From NCBI GenBank assembly GCA_028822585.1, contig JAPKDL010000003.1, forward strand, positions 41,402 to 105,401: 64,000 nucleotides of DNA. The letters run 5' to 3'. This DNA is from Alphaproteobacteria bacterium. Lineage in GTDB: Bacteria; Pseudomonadota; Alphaproteobacteria; UBA8366; GCA-2717185. Below the pieces are notes generated by a model, which was not told the origin of the DNA, did not search any database, and saw only the letters and a program-made list of their open reading frames with translations. Below, in pieces: positions 45,720 to 55,504 of the stretch (positions within the stretch are counted from its first letter, which is position 1; each line of letters begins with the position of its first letter). The position numbers were made by a program, and so were the translations under genes.

Positions 45720-46211
45720 ATGAACGAATTAAAAAACATGTACCAAGAACGCCGCATCGCTTTTGTGCAGGCGGGCTGGCATGAAGATATTGTTGATGAG
45801 GGCCGAAAATCATTTCTGGCTGCGATCAAGGCGTGCGGCGCGCAGGCGTTGCCGATCGACATCTATGACGCACCGGGCAGTTATGAATTACCGCTGCAAG
45901 CCAAATTTTTAGCGAAGTCGGGACGCTACGCCGCCATCGTCGCCGCCGGTTTTGTCGTTGATGGCGGGGTGTACCGACACGACTTTGTCGCCGCAACGGT
46001 GATTGACGGCCTGATGCGCGTACAGCTGGACACCAGCGTTCCCGTTATTTCCATGGTGTTAACGCCGCATCATTTTCATGAAAGCAACGACCATCGCCAA
46101 TTTTTTCTGGATCACTTCAAAATGAAAGGTGCCGAGACAGCCTCCGCTTGCCTGCGCACCATTGCCGCCCTGGAAAAAATCTCCGCCCAATCTGCAAAAC
46201 AAGTTCTATAG
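45720..46211 (+). CDS. ribH2: 6,7-dimethyl-8-ribityllumazine synthase, type II (RibH2-like)
   Basis: 163 residues from the ATG at 45720; codons open further upstream belong to the regulator's promoter region. Lumazine synthase condenses a ribityl-aminopyrimidine with dihydroxybutanone phosphate, the step before riboflavin. YDAPGSYELPLQAKFL, GFVVDGGVYRHDFVAATVID (catalytic His) and VISMVLTPHHFHE match the type II enzymes of Brucella and rhizobia more than the icosahedral type I. No other rib gene is near. In other Alphaproteobacteria RibH2 is a second, separately regulated enzyme. It ends 6 bp within the convergent LLM gene. Confidence 0.9.
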   Translation: MNELKNMYQERRIAFVQAGWHEDIVDEGRKSFLAAIKACGAQALPIDIYDAPGSYELPLQAKFLAKSGRYAAIVAAGFVVDGGVYRHDFVAATVIDGLMRVQLDTSVPVISMVLTPHHFHESNDHRQFFLDHFKMKGAETASACLRTIAALEKISAQSAKQVL

Positions 46212-47237
46212 AAACGCTGGCAACACTCTCTCGGTAAACTTCACGAAGGAACTGTGGCTCAACGGCGCGATCATCAGATATTCCATCGAATTGATTTCAC
46301 GCAACCGCTTGATGTCGTCGATAACCTTTTCCGGCGTGCCGCACAGCGCCACTTCCTTGACGTAGCGCTCAACGGGGTCTTCCGCGCCCTTCACGGCGGC
46401 GGTGATAGTGTCGATGGACTCGTTTTTTTCCCCGCCACCCGCCACGGCGCCGCTAACATTTTTATTTTTCCGCAGATACGACCCAAACATAAATTCGGCG
46501 CCCCGCCGCCCGATATCTTCGCCCTCCTGCTGGGTGTCACCCAACGCAACCGTACGCGCCATGGGAATGTCCCGTCCAGCAATGGAAAATCCAGCCGCTT
46601 CAAGTTCCGATTTGTAATAGCCACGATTTTCACGGATTTCAGTATGGGTCGAGTGCGGCGACATCATGATGGAATGCCCGCATTTCGCCGCCCAGGACAT
46701 GGCACCTTGCGATGACGCCGCTATCCACACTGGCATCGGGTCTTGATGCGGTTTTGGCAGCACTTCGACGTTATCGAATTGCCAGAATTTGCCGTTATAG
46801 GTGACCTTTTCATTATTCCAAGCCGCCAACACGATTTCCACGCTTTCCCGAAATTTATCATAGCTATCTTTGGGTTCAACACCAAACACCTGGTGCTCCG
46901 TCGGGTCGAACCCGCGTCCCGCGCCCCAATTCACACGACCGCCAGAAATAACGTCCAACAACGCCACTTCTTCAGCCAACCGTAGCGGATGATAGAACCC
47001 CGCCAACGACACCGCCGTCCCAATGCGCAGCCGTTTGGTGTGCGCGGCAATATGGGTGCCCATGATATGCACCGACGGGCAGACGCTATACGTGCTGAAG
47101 TGATGTTCCGCCAGCCAGACCGCGTCATAACCAGTTTCATCCATGATCTTCATGCGTTCAAACGCGCGATCATAAACGGTAGGCAACGGTACACGGCGGC
47201 CTGGCCAGCTGAAAAACTGCAAAACACCAAATTTCAA
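46206..47237 (-). CDS. LLM-class flavin-dependent oxidoreductase (luciferase-like)
   Basis: 343 residues, TIM-barrel bacterial luciferase fold. ETGYDAVWLAEHHFSTYSVC, then IGTAVSLAGFYHPLRLAEEV and DVISGGRVNWGAGRGFDPTE are the conserved barrel blocks; PVWIAASSQGAMSWAAKCG follows. These enzymes use reduced FMN or F420, here most likely FMNH2, to oxygenate small organic substrates. Convergent with ribH2, a flavin biosynthesis gene, but whether the two are linked is unknown. Confidence 0.88.
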   Translation of the reverse strand: MKFGVLQFFSWPGRRVPLPTVYDRAFERMKIMDETGYDAVWLAEHHFSTYSVCPSVHIMGTHIAAHTKRLRIGTAVSLAGFYHPLRLAEEVALLDVISGGRVNWGAGRGFDPTEHQVFGVEPKDSYDKFRESVEIVLAAWNNEKVTYNGKFWQFDNVEVLPKPHQDPMPVWIAASSQGAMSWAAKCGHSIMMSPHSTHTEIRENRGYYKSELEAAGFSIAGRDIPMARTVALGDTQQEGEDIGRRGAEFMFGSYLRKNKNVSGAVAGGGEKNESIDTITAAVKGAEDPVERYVKEVALCGTPEKVIDDIKRLREINSMEYLMIAPLSHSSFVKFTERVLPAFL

Positions 47238-47308
47238 AGCGAAAAACTCCCTAACAAAATCCGGGTAAATCGCGCGTTTTCATCTGGGCTTGACGGCCCT
47301 CGCGCGCA

Positions 47309-47322
47309 TATAATGTATTACG
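47309..47322 (+). promoter_or_regulatory. Candidate -10 box immediately before uvrB
   Basis: TATAAT at 47309-47314 lies 8 bp before the uvrB ATG (47323). With the usual 6-8 bp between a -10 box and the start of transcription, the mRNA would start at or next to the ATG, so it would be leaderless. TTGACG at 47290-47295 is only 13 bp upstream and may be too close to be the -35. No ribosome site precedes the ATG, which supports the idea. Confidence 0.4.
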
Positions 47323-49545
47323 ATGACACAGACTGCCGGAACCCTCCCTCCCCCGCAAGCCTCCAACGCGGCCTGCGATAATTCGCTCGCACCTTTGGCC
47401 AAAGAAGTCCGTGGCGAAGGCGGCCAGCCGTTCGAGCTCGTCTCCGACTATGAACCCGCGGGCGACCAACCCCAAGCGATCGACCAATTGATCCTGGGGC
47501 TGGAACAAGGCGACCGTGATCAGGTGTTGTTGGGCGTGACAGGATCTGGAAAGACCTTCACCGTCGCCCAAACCATCCAGCGCCTGCAACGCCCGGCCCT
47601 TGTCCTCGCGCCAAACAAAACGCTGGCGGCGCAGTTGTATGGGGAGATGAAAAATTTTTTCCCTAATAACGCCGTCGAATATTTCGTCTCCTATTACGAT
47701 TACTACCAACCCGAAGCTTATGTGGCACGTTCGGACACTTATGTGGAGAAGGAATCGTCGGTCAACGAACAGATCGACCGTATGCGCCACGCCGCCACCC
47801 GCTCGTTGTTGGAACGCGACGACGTCATCATCGTAGCGTCTGTGTCTTGTATCTATGGCATCGGCGCGGTCGAGACTTATTCCAAAATGACGGTCACCGT
47901 CGAGGTCGGTATGAATGTCGATCCACGCAAGATCATGAAGCAATTGATTGAACTGCAATACAAACGCAACGACAACAACTTCTATCGCGGCATGTTTCGG
48001 GTGCGCGGCGACACCATTGAAATATTCCCCGCCCACTACGAAGATCGCGCCTGGCGTTTATCAATGTTCGGTGACGAAGTTGAATCCATCGACGAATTCG
48101 ATCCTCTGACCGGCGACAAAACGACATCTCTGGAGTCTATAAAACTTTACGCCAACAGCCACTATGTCACGCCCCGCCCAACGCTGTTGCAGGCCATTGC
48201 CGGTATTAAAGCGGAACTCAAGCAACAGCTCGAATTCCTGAACAACGAAGGCAAGTTGCTGGAGGCGCAACGATTGGAGCAACGCACCAGGTTTGATGTC
48301 GAGATGATCGAAGCGACGGGCGTGTGCGCGGGTATCGAAAACTATTCGCGCTATTTATCGGGCCGCAACGCCGGCGAACCACCGCCCACCCTGTTCGAGT
48401 ATTTGCCCGACAACGCCATCCTGATGGTCGATGAAAGCCACGTCACCGTGCCGCAGCTGGGCGGCATGTACCGAGGCGATTTTAATCGTAAATCAACGTT
48501 GGCTAATTACGGGTTTCGATTGCCGTCTTGCCTGGACAATCGACCACTCAAATTCGAGGAATGGGAGGGCATGCGCCCCCAGACCATCTTCGTCTCGGCA
48601 ACGCCAGGTCCTTGGGAACTGGAACGCACCAGCGGCGTTTTTGTCGAACAACTCGTCCGTCCTACCGGGTTAATCGATCCGGTCTGTCATATCCGACCCA
48701 CCGAACATCAGGTCGATGATCTTTTGGCCGAATGTAAATTATGCGTCCAGGCCAACGAACGCGTATTAGTGACAACGCTGACCAAGCGCATGGCCGAAGA
48801 CCTGACCGAATTCATGATCGAAGCCGGGCTCAAAGTCCGCTACATTCACTCCGACGTGGAAACACTGGAGCGGATCGAGATCATCCGTGACTTGCGGCTG
48901 GGCGTGTTCGACATCCTGGTCGGCATCAATTTGCTGCGCGAAGGCCTCGATATTCCCGAATGCGCGCTGGTGGCGATCCTTGACGCCGACAAGGAAGGCT
49001 TCCTGAGGTCACGCACATCACTGGTCCAAACCATCGGCCGCGCCGCGCGCAACATTGATGGCCGCGTCATTTTGTACGCCGACAATATGACCGGCTCGCT
49101 GACCTACGCGTTGGAGGAAACCAACCGGCGGCGCGAACGCCAACAAGCCTATAACGCTGCCCACGGCATCACACCGGAAAGCGTGCGCAAACAAATCTCC
49201 GATATTATCGGTTCAGTGTACGATCGTGACCATGTGACCGTTGACCTGGGCGATGCTAATATGGCGCATTTGGTGGGAATGGACGTCAAAACCTACATCG
49301 CCGCGTTGACCGCAAAAATGCGAATGGCGGCAGCCGATTTGGAGTTCGAGGAAGCTGCCCTACTGCGCGACGAAATTATGCGTCTGGAAGCCTTTGATCT
49401 AGATATGCCCGTTGATGCGGCGCCCGTGAACATTAAAATCGCAGCGTCGATACAGTCGGCCCCGAAAGCGTTAGGCCCCAAAAAGCGACCACGCAATCGT
49501 GGCGGACACCGGGGTGGCGGACGGGGCCGCGCCCGCAATGTATGA
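47323..49545 (+). CDS. uvrB: Excinuclease ABC subunit B
   Basis: 740 residues; a 35-residue N-terminal extension ([12 protein letters not shown]...) precedes the usual start [20 protein letters not shown] damage verification in nucleotide excision repair. Walker [11 protein letters not shown]; the beta-hairpin [10 protein letters not shown] that is pushed between strands; [12 protein letters not shown]; helicase motifs [14 protein letters not shown] and QTIGRAARN; a C-terminal UVR motif ([17 protein letters not shown]) that contacts UvrC. The last 20 residues are Arg/Gly-rich. uvrC lies 1.2 kb downstream, an uncommon closeness. Confidence 0.97.
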   Translation: MTQTAGTLPPPQASNAACDNSLAPLAKEVRGEGGQPFELVSDYEPAGDQPQAIDQLILGLEQGDRDQVLLGVTGSGKTFTVAQTIQRLQRPALVLAPNKTLAAQLYGEMKNFFPNNAVEYFVSYYDYYQPEAYVARSDTYVEKESSVNEQIDRMRHAATRSLLERDDVIIVASVSCIYGIGAVETYSKMTVTVEVGMNVDPRKIMKQLIELQYKRNDNNFYRGMFRVRGDTIEIFPAHYEDRAWRLSMFGDEVESIDEFDPLTGDKTTSLESIKLYANSHYVTPRPTLLQAIAGIKAELKQQLEFLNNEGKLLEAQRLEQRTRFDVEMIEATGVCAGIENYSRYLSGRNAGEPPPTLFEYLPDNAILMVDESHVTVPQLGGMYRGDFNRKSTLANYGFRLPSCLDNRPLKFEEWEGMRPQTIFVSATPGPWELERTSGVFVEQLVRPTGLIDPVCHIRPTEHQVDDLLAECKLCVQANERVLVTTLTKRMAEDLTEFMIEAGLKVRYIHSDVETLERIEIIRDLRLGVFDILVGINLLREGLDIPECALVAILDADKEGFLRSRTSLVQTIGRAARNIDGRVILYADNMTGSLTYALEETNRRRERQQAYNAAHGITPESVRKQISDIIGSVYDRDHVTVDLGDANMAHLVGMDVKTYIAALTAKMRMAAADLEFEEAALLRDEIMRLEAFDLDMPVDAAPVNIKIAASIQSAPKALGPKKRPRNRGGHRGGGRGRARNV

Positions 49546-49552
49546 TGATGCC

Positions 49553-50317
49553 ATGACCATCCCCCGCATTGCTCTGATCACCGGCGCCGCCAAACGCATT
49601 GGGCGCGCCATCGCATTGGACCTCGCCCGCCACGGATGGACGATTGCGCTGCATTACAACACCTCGACCGAAGACGCCGAGTCGGCGCGCCAAAAAATCG
49701 AATCGGCAGACGGAAAGGTCACGCTGTTCCAGGCGGATTTGGCGCAAGAACCCGACACCCAGCGCCTATTCGATGCCGTCCACGAACAACTCGGTCCCAT
49801 CGGCTTGCTCGTCAATAACGCCTCCCGATTCGAACGTGACGATGTTCACACGGTGACCCGGAACGGATGGGACGCGCATATGGAAATTAATTTGCGCGCA
49901 CCGTTCGCCCTGTCACAACGTATGGTCGCCGCACTACCGGAAAACCAAACCGGCGTCATCGTCAATATCCTCGATCAACGTGTGTGGAACCTGCCACCCG
50001 GTTTTACTAGCTATACCCTGAGCAAAGCCGGATTATGGACCTTGACCCGCACGCTGGCGCTGGCGCTGGCGCCACAAATCCGCATCAACGCCATCGGCCC
50101 GGGCCCGACAATGCCAAGCTTCCGCCAGACCAGCGAGCAATTCGCGATGCAGCAAGCTTCTGTCCCTCTAAAACATGGCGCAACCCCAGACGAAGTTTGC
50201 GCCGCCGTTCGCTACATCGTTGAAACCCCGTCGATGACAGGCCAAATGATCGCATTGGATGGCGGCCAACATCTTGGTTGGACCCACTCTGGCGACGACG
50301 CTGCTATAGAAGAATAA
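49553..50317 (+). CDS. Short-chain dehydrogenase/reductase, FolM-like
   Basis: 254 residues from the ATG at 49553, 7 bp after the uvrB stop; the frame is open into uvrB but has no reason to start there. SDR fold: ITGAAKRIGRAIALDLARHG, where the T-G-x-x-x-R-I-G form marks the pteridine reductase branch, NNASRFERDD, and the active-site YTLSK, followed by INAIGPGPT. It most resembles FolM (dihydromonapterin or dihydrofolate reductase). In many Alphaproteobacteria such a gene lies in the uvrC region next to folB; no folB is seen here. Confidence 0.88.
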   Translation: MTIPRIALITGAAKRIGRAIALDLARHGWTIALHYNTSTEDAESARQKIESADGKVTLFQADLAQEPDTQRLFDAVHEQLGPIGLLVNNASRFERDDVHTVTRNGWDAHMEINLRAPFALSQRMVAALPENQTGVIVNILDQRVWNLPPGFTSYTLSKAGLWTLTRTLALALAPQIRINAIGPGPTMPSFRQTSEQFAMQQASVPLKHGATPDEVCAAVRYIVETPSMTGQMIALDGGQHLGWTHSGDDAAIEE

Positions 50318-50716
50318 GGCCGGGCCATTAACCAAACATTCCGTAACGGCACATGAACCGTTCCGTGCAAACAATTGAAGAAAAAGGCAGAGTGTGGGAA
50401 ACTAAGGCCAAATAAATTGCACTCCTCCGTAAGTCTCAAATGCTGTCAAGCGCTGATTCCAAAGGAGTTTGACATGTTAACATTATGTTCAAGATTTATT
50501 TTAAAAATTTTCTTTATTTTCAATATTTTAATATTTATGCATAAAAAATGAGCAGGCAGTTTAAAGCCCCGTGTTCCTTGAATGAAATGGCGCACATGCT
50601 TTCTTTTCAACAACGTTATCCACAGGACTCGTGGATATCATTTGGAACAGACGGATTTCCACGTTTGTTGGGTATTTCCGAATAGATGCAAAATGAATTG
50701 CGCGCTAAGGACGCAC
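50318..50716. other. Intergenic region between the SDR gene and uvrC
   Basis: About 400 bp. Most of it shows no structure. An AT-rich stretch (about 50450-50560) contrasts sharply with the GC-rich neighbours and holds a possible 25-codon gene described separately. The uvrC ribosome site (AAGGA, 50707-50711) is at the right end. Confidence 0.5.
50474..50551 (+). CDS. Candidate 25-residue hydrophobic peptide
   Basis: ATG at 50474 follows AAAGGAG (50461-50467) at a 6-bp spacing, one of the better ribosome sites in the window. The peptide is mostly Phe, Ile and Leu (FILKIFFIFNILIFM) with lysines at the end (MHKK), the look of a single membrane helix. TGA at 50549-50551. The stretch is much more AT-rich than its surroundings, which by itself favours Phe/Ile/Lys codons, so chance is possible. 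No family is recognised; small membrane peptides of this kind include type I toxins. Confidence 0.35.
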   Translation: MLTLCSRFILKIFFIFNILIFMHKK

Positions 50717-52705
50717 ATGGCCGATAATCAAAATTCGACGGACAAAACAGCGCGCAAGTCAATGACGACAGACCGCGAAGCCAAAAACGTGCTGGAACGC
50801 GGCGTTAAGGTGATTCGAGATTGCCTAGCGACTCTGCCAGGCGTCCCCGGCGTCTACCGTATGCTGAACGGGCGCGGCGACGTCTTGTATGTCGGTAAAG
50901 CGGGTCGGCTGAACCGACGTGTCGCCGCCTACACAATGCCGTCCAAATTACCGGTCCGTCTGCAACGGATGATTTCGGAAACCGAATCGATGGAAATCGT
51001 CACCACTCACACCGAAGTGGAGGCGCTACTTCTCGAATCGAATCTGATCAAAAAAATGCGACCACGGTACAATGTCCTACTTCGTGATGACAAAACATTC
51101 CCCCATATCCTCATCACACGTGACCAGGATTATCCGCAAGTCATCAAGCATCGTGGTGCGCAAAAACGACAGGGCCATTATTTTGGCCCCTTCGCGTCGG
51201 CTGGCGCAGTCAACCGATCCATCGCGACGTTGCAACGCGCGTTTCTGCTGCGCAACTGTTCCGATGGCGTCTTCAACAACAGGCGTCGACCCTGTTTGCA
51301 ATATCACATCAAACGATGCAGTGCGCCTTGCGTGGAACGGATCACGTTGGAGGAATATCGAGGCCTCGTAGAAGAAGCGCGTGAGTTTCTCGCCGACGGC
51401 AGCCGAGCTATTCAGGAAAAACTCGTCGGGCAGATGCAGCTTGAAAGCGACAACCTGAAATTCGAAGCGGCGGCACGGACCCGTGACCGCATTCATGCGC
51501 TGACCCAGGTGCAGGCCCATCAGGACATTAATTTATCCGGCATAGAGGACGCGGATGTCATTGCCTTGCACCAGGACCGTGGGCAATCCTGCGTTCAAGT
51601 GTTCTTCTTTCGTGGCGGCCGGAACTATGGCAATCGCGCCTATTTCCCCAGCCACGACCGGAAACTTGAACCCGATGAGGTTCTGGCGGCGTTCGTCGGA
51701 CAGTTTTATGACGATAAACCGCCGCCTCGCACAATCCTGTTAAGCCATGACATTCACGAACGCACCTTGATCACCGAAGCGCTATCGCAACGCGCGGGCC
51801 GCAAAGTCCAAGTGTCAACACCTAAGCGCGGCGTCAAGCTTAAACCTGTGGAACACGCGTTGACGAACGCGCGTGACGCCTTGGCGCGCCGCCACGCCGA
51901 GAGCGCATCACAGCGTCGCTTGCTGGAAGCGCTCGCCGCACGTCTTGATATGGAGACGCCGCCCACCCGGATCGAGATTTACGACAATAGCCATATCCAA
52001 GGAACCAACGCAGTTGGCGCTATGGTCGTCAGCGGGCCGGACGGTTTCGTAAAAGCCGCCTACCGCAAATTCAACATTAAAACAGTTGGCCAACCGGACG
52101 GGGCAACCTCACAAACCGCGGCACCCTTGGACGATATGGAAAAGGACCCTCTCGCGAACGCCAAAGGCGGCGACGACTACGCCATGATGCGTGAAGTGTT
52201 GACCCGCCGGTTCATGCGCGCCTTGAAGGAGGACCCGGATCGCACCGCCGAGACCTGGCCAGACCTAATCATGATCGACGGCGGCCCCGGCCAAACCGGC
52301 ATCGCCCACGACGTATTGAACGAATTGGGGATCGACGATATCGCTGTGTTGGGTGTTGCAAAGGGACCAGACCGCGACGCAGGCCGCGAACATCTATACC
52401 GACCTGGCGAACCGGCGTTCATGTTGCCAATCCGTGATCCGCTGCTGTATTTCATTCAACGGCTACGCGACGAAGCCCACCGATTCGCTATTTCAACGCA
52501 TCGCGCGCGGCGCTCCAAAGCCATCAGCGCCTCGCCGCTTGATGAAATTTCCGGCGTTGGCGCAAAACGAAAAAAGGCGCTTCTGCTACATTTCGGCTCG
52601 GCGCGGGGCGTAGCCGGCGCTGGCCTGTCGGATTTGGCCGCAGTGGAGGGCATCAGCACGGCTGTGGCCGAGAAAATTTATGGCCATTTCCACACCGGTC
52701 GTTAG
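50717..52705 (+). CDS. uvrC: Excinuclease ABC subunit C
   Basis: 662 residues from the ATG at 50717, which has AAGGA 5 bp upstream; the frame is open to 50582 but those codons are non-coding in character. UvrC makes both incisions in nucleotide excision repair. An N-terminal GIY-YIG nuclease (PGVPGVYRMLNGRGDVLYVG KA), a UVR motif (LVGQMQLESDNLKFEAAARTRD), a central RNase H-like domain (IEIYDNSHIQGTNAVGAMVV, MIDGGPGQTG) and C-terminal helix-hairpin-helices (ISGVGAKRKKALLLHFGSAR) are all present. pgsA follows, as in most Alphaproteobacteria. Confidence 0.97.
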   Translation: MADNQNSTDKTARKSMTTDREAKNVLERGVKVIRDCLATLPGVPGVYRMLNGRGDVLYVGKAGRLNRRVAAYTMPSKLPVRLQRMISETESMEIVTTHTEVEALLLESNLIKKMRPRYNVLLRDDKTFPHILITRDQDYPQVIKHRGAQKRQGHYFGPFASAGAVNRSIATLQRAFLLRNCSDGVFNNRRRPCLQYHIKRCSAPCVERITLEEYRGLVEEAREFLADGSRAIQEKLVGQMQLESDNLKFEAAARTRDRIHALTQVQAHQDINLSGIEDADVIALHQDRGQSCVQVFFFRGGRNYGNRAYFPSHDRKLEPDEVLAAFVGQFYDDKPPPRTILLSHDIHERTLITEALSQRAGRKVQVSTPKRGVKLKPVEHALTNARDALARRHAESASQRRLLEALAARLDMETPPTRIEIYDNSHIQGTNAVGAMVVSGPDGFVKAAYRKFNIKTVGQPDGATSQTAAPLDDMEKDPLANAKGGDDYAMMREVLTRRFMRALKEDPDRTAETWPDLIMIDGGPGQTGIAHDVLNELGIDDIAVLGVAKGPDRDAGREHLYRPGEPAFMLPIRDPLLYFIQRLRDEAHRFAISTHRARRSKAISASPLDEISGVGAKRKKALLLHFGSARGVAGAGLSDLAAVEGISTAVAEKIYGHFHTGR

Positions 52706-52782
52706 AATGAACCCAAGTGCGCAATACCGTAATAATTCCAGACAACCGTCGGCCCCAAGGGCCTGCCGCCGAAGGCCAAATT

Positions 52783-53412
52783 ATGATTACCAGCCTTCCT
52801 AATCTCCTGACCTTGTCCCGTATCGGGGTGATTCCCGCGATCGTAGCGTTGTTCTGGGTTGAAGGCGACACCGCACGGTGGGTGATGCTGGGGGTGTACA
52901 CGGTGGCGTGCGTCACCGATTTTTTCGACGGTTACTTTGCGCGCTCTATGAAAATCCAATCCAACCTCGGCCAGTTTCTTGACCCTGTCGCCGACAAATT
53001 ACTCGTTGGCGCACTGATCTTTATGCTTGTCGCATTCGACAGGCTATCCGGGCTCGCCATTCTGCCAGGCCTAATCATACTATGTCGGGAAATACTCGTG
53101 TCCGGCCTGCGTGAATTTCTGGCCGAACTCCGCGTCGGAATGCCGGTCAGCAAGCTCGCCAAATGGAAAACGACGATTCAAATGCTCACGCTCGGGTTTC
53201 TCATTGTCGGCGACGCCTCACCCGACGCCATTCCATCCATCATGATCGGCGAAACCGGCATTTGGGTAGCGGCGGTTTTAACCCTGGTTACCGGCTATGA
53301 TTACCTCCGCGTGGGTCTGGTCCATATTACTAAAGAAGATGAGCGGCGGGAGAACAACATGAACAGCAGCGACGATTCACCACGCGCAAAGAACATCGAA
53401 GAAACAAGCTGA
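52783..53412 (+). CDS. pgsA: CDP-diacylglycerol-glycerol-3-phosphate phosphatidyltransferase
   Basis: 209 residues from the ATG at 52783, chosen because MITSLPNLLTLSRIGVIP is the conserved N-terminus; the preceding 22 open codons are not conserved in type. The complete CDP-alcohol phosphotransferase motif is TDFFDGYFAR followed by GQFLDPVADK, D-x2-DG-x2-AR-x8-G-x3-D-x3-D. Several membrane helices. It makes phosphatidylglycerol phosphate, the precursor of phosphatidylglycerol and cardiolipin. The C-terminal 30 residues are charged and dispensable-looking. Confidence 0.95.
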   Translation: MITSLPNLLTLSRIGVIPAIVALFWVEGDTARWVMLGVYTVACVTDFFDGYFARSMKIQSNLGQFLDPVADKLLVGALIFMLVAFDRLSGLAILPGLIILCREILVSGLREFLAELRVGMPVSKLAKWKTTIQMLTLGFLIVGDASPDAIPSIMIGETGIWVAAVLTLVTGYDYLRVGLVHITKEDERRENNMNSSDDSPRAKNIEETS

Positions 53413-53430
53413 TAGGGTATCGACGACAGC

Positions 53431-53985
53431 ATGAAAGTATTTGGACTTTCCGGATGGAGCGGTAGTGGGAAAACCACGTTAATGGCGAAATTGCTGCCGG
53501 AGTTGATTTCAAGAGGGCTGAAGGTTTCGACGATGAAACACGCCCACCACGACTTCGACGTCGATACGCCAGGCAAGGACTCCTATGTCCATCGGGAATC
53601 CGGTGCCACGGAAGTCATGATCGGCTCCGCAACCCGTTGGGCGCTTTTACATGAAGTCCGCGACGAGCCAGAGCCAGATTTTGACTCGCTGCTGGCGGTC
53701 ATGACGCCGGTGGACCTTTTGTTAATTGAAGGCTTCAAAAGACACGGCCACTCAAAGCTAGAAATTTATCGAAAGGGAAGCGACAACCTATTCCTCCATA
53801 ATAATGATCCCGAAATCGTCGCCATTGCCAGCGATGGCAACCTCGACGACGGCGACCCCAACGGCGCTGATTCCGACAGGCTGCCCTTGCCAGTCCTGGA
53901 TTTAAATAATCCGGCGGCCATTGCGGATTTCATCCTAGACCACACAGGTCTGTCCAAGAAGGCCTCGCACAATGGCGCAACTTAG
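53431..53985 (+). CDS. mobB: Molybdopterin-guanine dinucleotide biosynthesis adaptor MobB
   Basis: 184 residues. GTP-binding P-loop protein: GLSGWSGSGKTTLMAKLLPE (Walker A), VSTMKHAHHDFDVDTPGKDS and LLIEGFKRHGHSKLEIYR. MobB assists MobA in attaching GMP to molybdopterin, giving the bis-MGD cofactor of DMSO reductase-type enzymes. No mobA is visible. The 3' end overlaps moeA by 14 bp, so the pair is co-translated. Confidence 0.93.
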   Translation: MKVFGLSGWSGSGKTTLMAKLLPELISRGLKVSTMKHAHHDFDVDTPGKDSYVHRESGATEVMIGSATRWALLHEVRDEPEPDFDSLLAVMTPVDLLLIEGFKRHGHSKLEIYRKGSDNLFLHNNDPEIVAIASDGNLDDGDPNGADSDRLPLPVLDLNNPAAIADFILDHTGLSKKASHNGAT

Positions 53986-55255
53986 CGACGACTGCTTCGT
54001 ACCCGGCGGCGACATGATGACAGTCGCAGCAGCCCAGAAGGCCTTGCGCCAGCGTATCTCCACCGCCGTTGAAACAGAAACGGTCGCGTTGCGCGCAGCA
54101 GGCGGCAAAACCCTTGCCGAAGACGTAACCGCGTCGCTCAACGTTCCCGCGCACGACAATTCCGCCGTTGATGGATACGCCGTCTATTTTGATGATCTTG
54201 ATGCAAGCCAGGAAACCCGTCTGCCCCTCACCGGGCGCGTGGCGGCGGGCCATCCACTGGATCGCGCCGCTGCAACAGGTGAAGCGATTCGCATCTTCAC
54301 CGGTGCGCCTATGCCGAGTGGGGACGGCGCCCCAGGCCCCGACACTGTCTTGATGCAGGAAGATTGTAGTGAAGACGGAGACTACGTCATTATTCAACCC
54401 GGCATCAAACGTGGCGCCAACCGACGGTTTGCGGGCGAAGACATTCGCAAAGGTGAAGAGATTTTGTCTACGGGAGTCCGGTTGCAACCCCAAACAATTG
54501 GATTGGCGGCGTCCGTCGGCCGGCAAACGCTACGCGTCTATAAGCCTCTGCGGATCGCCGTGTTTTCAACCGGCGACGAGGTCCGCGAACCGGGCGAAGC
54601 GCTGCCAGCGGGCGCAATATACGATTCGAACCGCTTTACACTGATGGCGGCGTTGGCGCGACTGGGGTGTCAGGCGACCGACCTTGGCATTCTTCCCGAC
54701 CGCCTGGAAACTATTCAAACCGCGATCGGCGAGGCCGCGCTCACCCACGACCTACTGTTGACATCAGGCGGCGTGTCCTTGGGCGACGAAGATCACGTCA
54801 AAACCGCCGTCAATGCACAAGGCTCGCTGGACTTCTGGAAGCTCGCGATCAAACCGGGACGTCCCGTCGCATTAGGCCGCATCGAAACATCAAACGGTGC
54901 CACACCCATCGCCGGGTTGCCCGGCAACCCGGTCGCCGTCATGGTGACGTTTCTGATGATCGCGCGACCTCTCATATTGTTGTTGTCGGGATGCCGGGAC
55001 ATTGACCCCATCCGCTACCGCGTTCAGTCGGGGTTTGAATATAAAAAAAAGAAAAACCGCCGTGAATTCGTGCGCGCGCGCATTAAATCCGATGATAACG
55101 GTGTCCCGATAGCGCAAATGCATGGCCGCGGCGGCGCCGGTGTTCTGTCTTCGCTTGTCGGCGCCGACGGGTTGGTTGACCTGCCGGAAGACTCGACCCA
55201 TCTGGATGTGGGGGGGATGGTCGACTTCCTGCCCTTTGCGGAGGTCATGACATGA
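53972..55255 (+). CDS. moeA: Molybdopterin molybdotransferase MoeA
   Basis: 427 residues. MoeA inserts molybdate into adenylylated molybdopterin. N-terminal VPAHDNSAVDGYAVYFDD, FTGAPMPSGDGAPGPDTVLM QEDC, the MogA-like domain FSTGDEVREPGEALPAGAIY DSN, LLTSGGVSLGDEDHVK and LPGNPVAVMVTFLMIARPLI are all classic. The start overlaps mobB and the stop overlaps moaD by 4 bp (ATGA), giving a tight mobB-moeA-moaD-moaE unit for cofactor assembly. Confidence 0.95.
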   Translation: MAQLSDDCFVPGGDMMTVAAAQKALRQRISTAVETETVALRAAGGKTLAEDVTASLNVPAHDNSAVDGYAVYFDDLDASQETRLPLTGRVAAGHPLDRAAATGEAIRIFTGAPMPSGDGAPGPDTVLMQEDCSEDGDYVIIQPGIKRGANRRFAGEDIRKGEEILSTGVRLQPQTIGLAASVGRQTLRVYKPLRIAVFSTGDEVREPGEALPAGAIYDSNRFTLMAALARLGCQATDLGILPDRLETIQTAIGEAALTHDLLLTSGGVSLGDEDHVKTAVNAQGSLDFWKLAIKPGRPVALGRIETSNGATPIAGLPGNPVAVMVTFLMIARPLILLLSGCRDIDPIRYRVQSGFEYKKKKNRREFVRARIKSDDNGVPIAQMHGRGGAGVLSSLVGADGLVDLPEDSTHLDVGGMVDFLPFAEVMT

Positions 55256-55503
55256 AAATTCTATATTTCGCCTGGCTGCGCCAACGAATTGGCGTGGGAG
55301 AGGAAGTCATCAAGGCGCCAGAGGGCGTCACAGACGTCAGGACCCTGGTCGAATGGTTGCGTCAACGTGGACCGAAATACACCGAGGCGCTCGCTGACAT
55401 AGAAGCATTTCGCGTCGCGGTGAACCAAGAATTCGGCGACATGGACACAGTGTTGGAGGGGGATGAGGAAATCGCGTTCTTTCCGCCCATGACGGGCGGC
55501 TGA
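55252..55503 (+). CDS. moaD: Molybdopterin synthase sulfur carrier subunit MoaD
   Basis: 83 residues, ubiquitin-like fold, ending PPMTGG: the C-terminal Gly-Gly is thiocarboxylated and donates sulfur to precursor Z within MoaE. FAWLRQRIGVGEEVI and VAVNQEF are the conserved strand regions. The start overlaps the moeA stop (ATGA) and moaE starts 1 bp after its stop. Confidence 0.95.
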   Translation: MKILYFAWLRQRIGVGEEVIKAPEGVTDVRTLVEWLRQRGPKYTEALADIEAFRVAVNQEFGDMDTVLEGDEEIAFFPPMTGG

Positions 55504-55504
55504 C

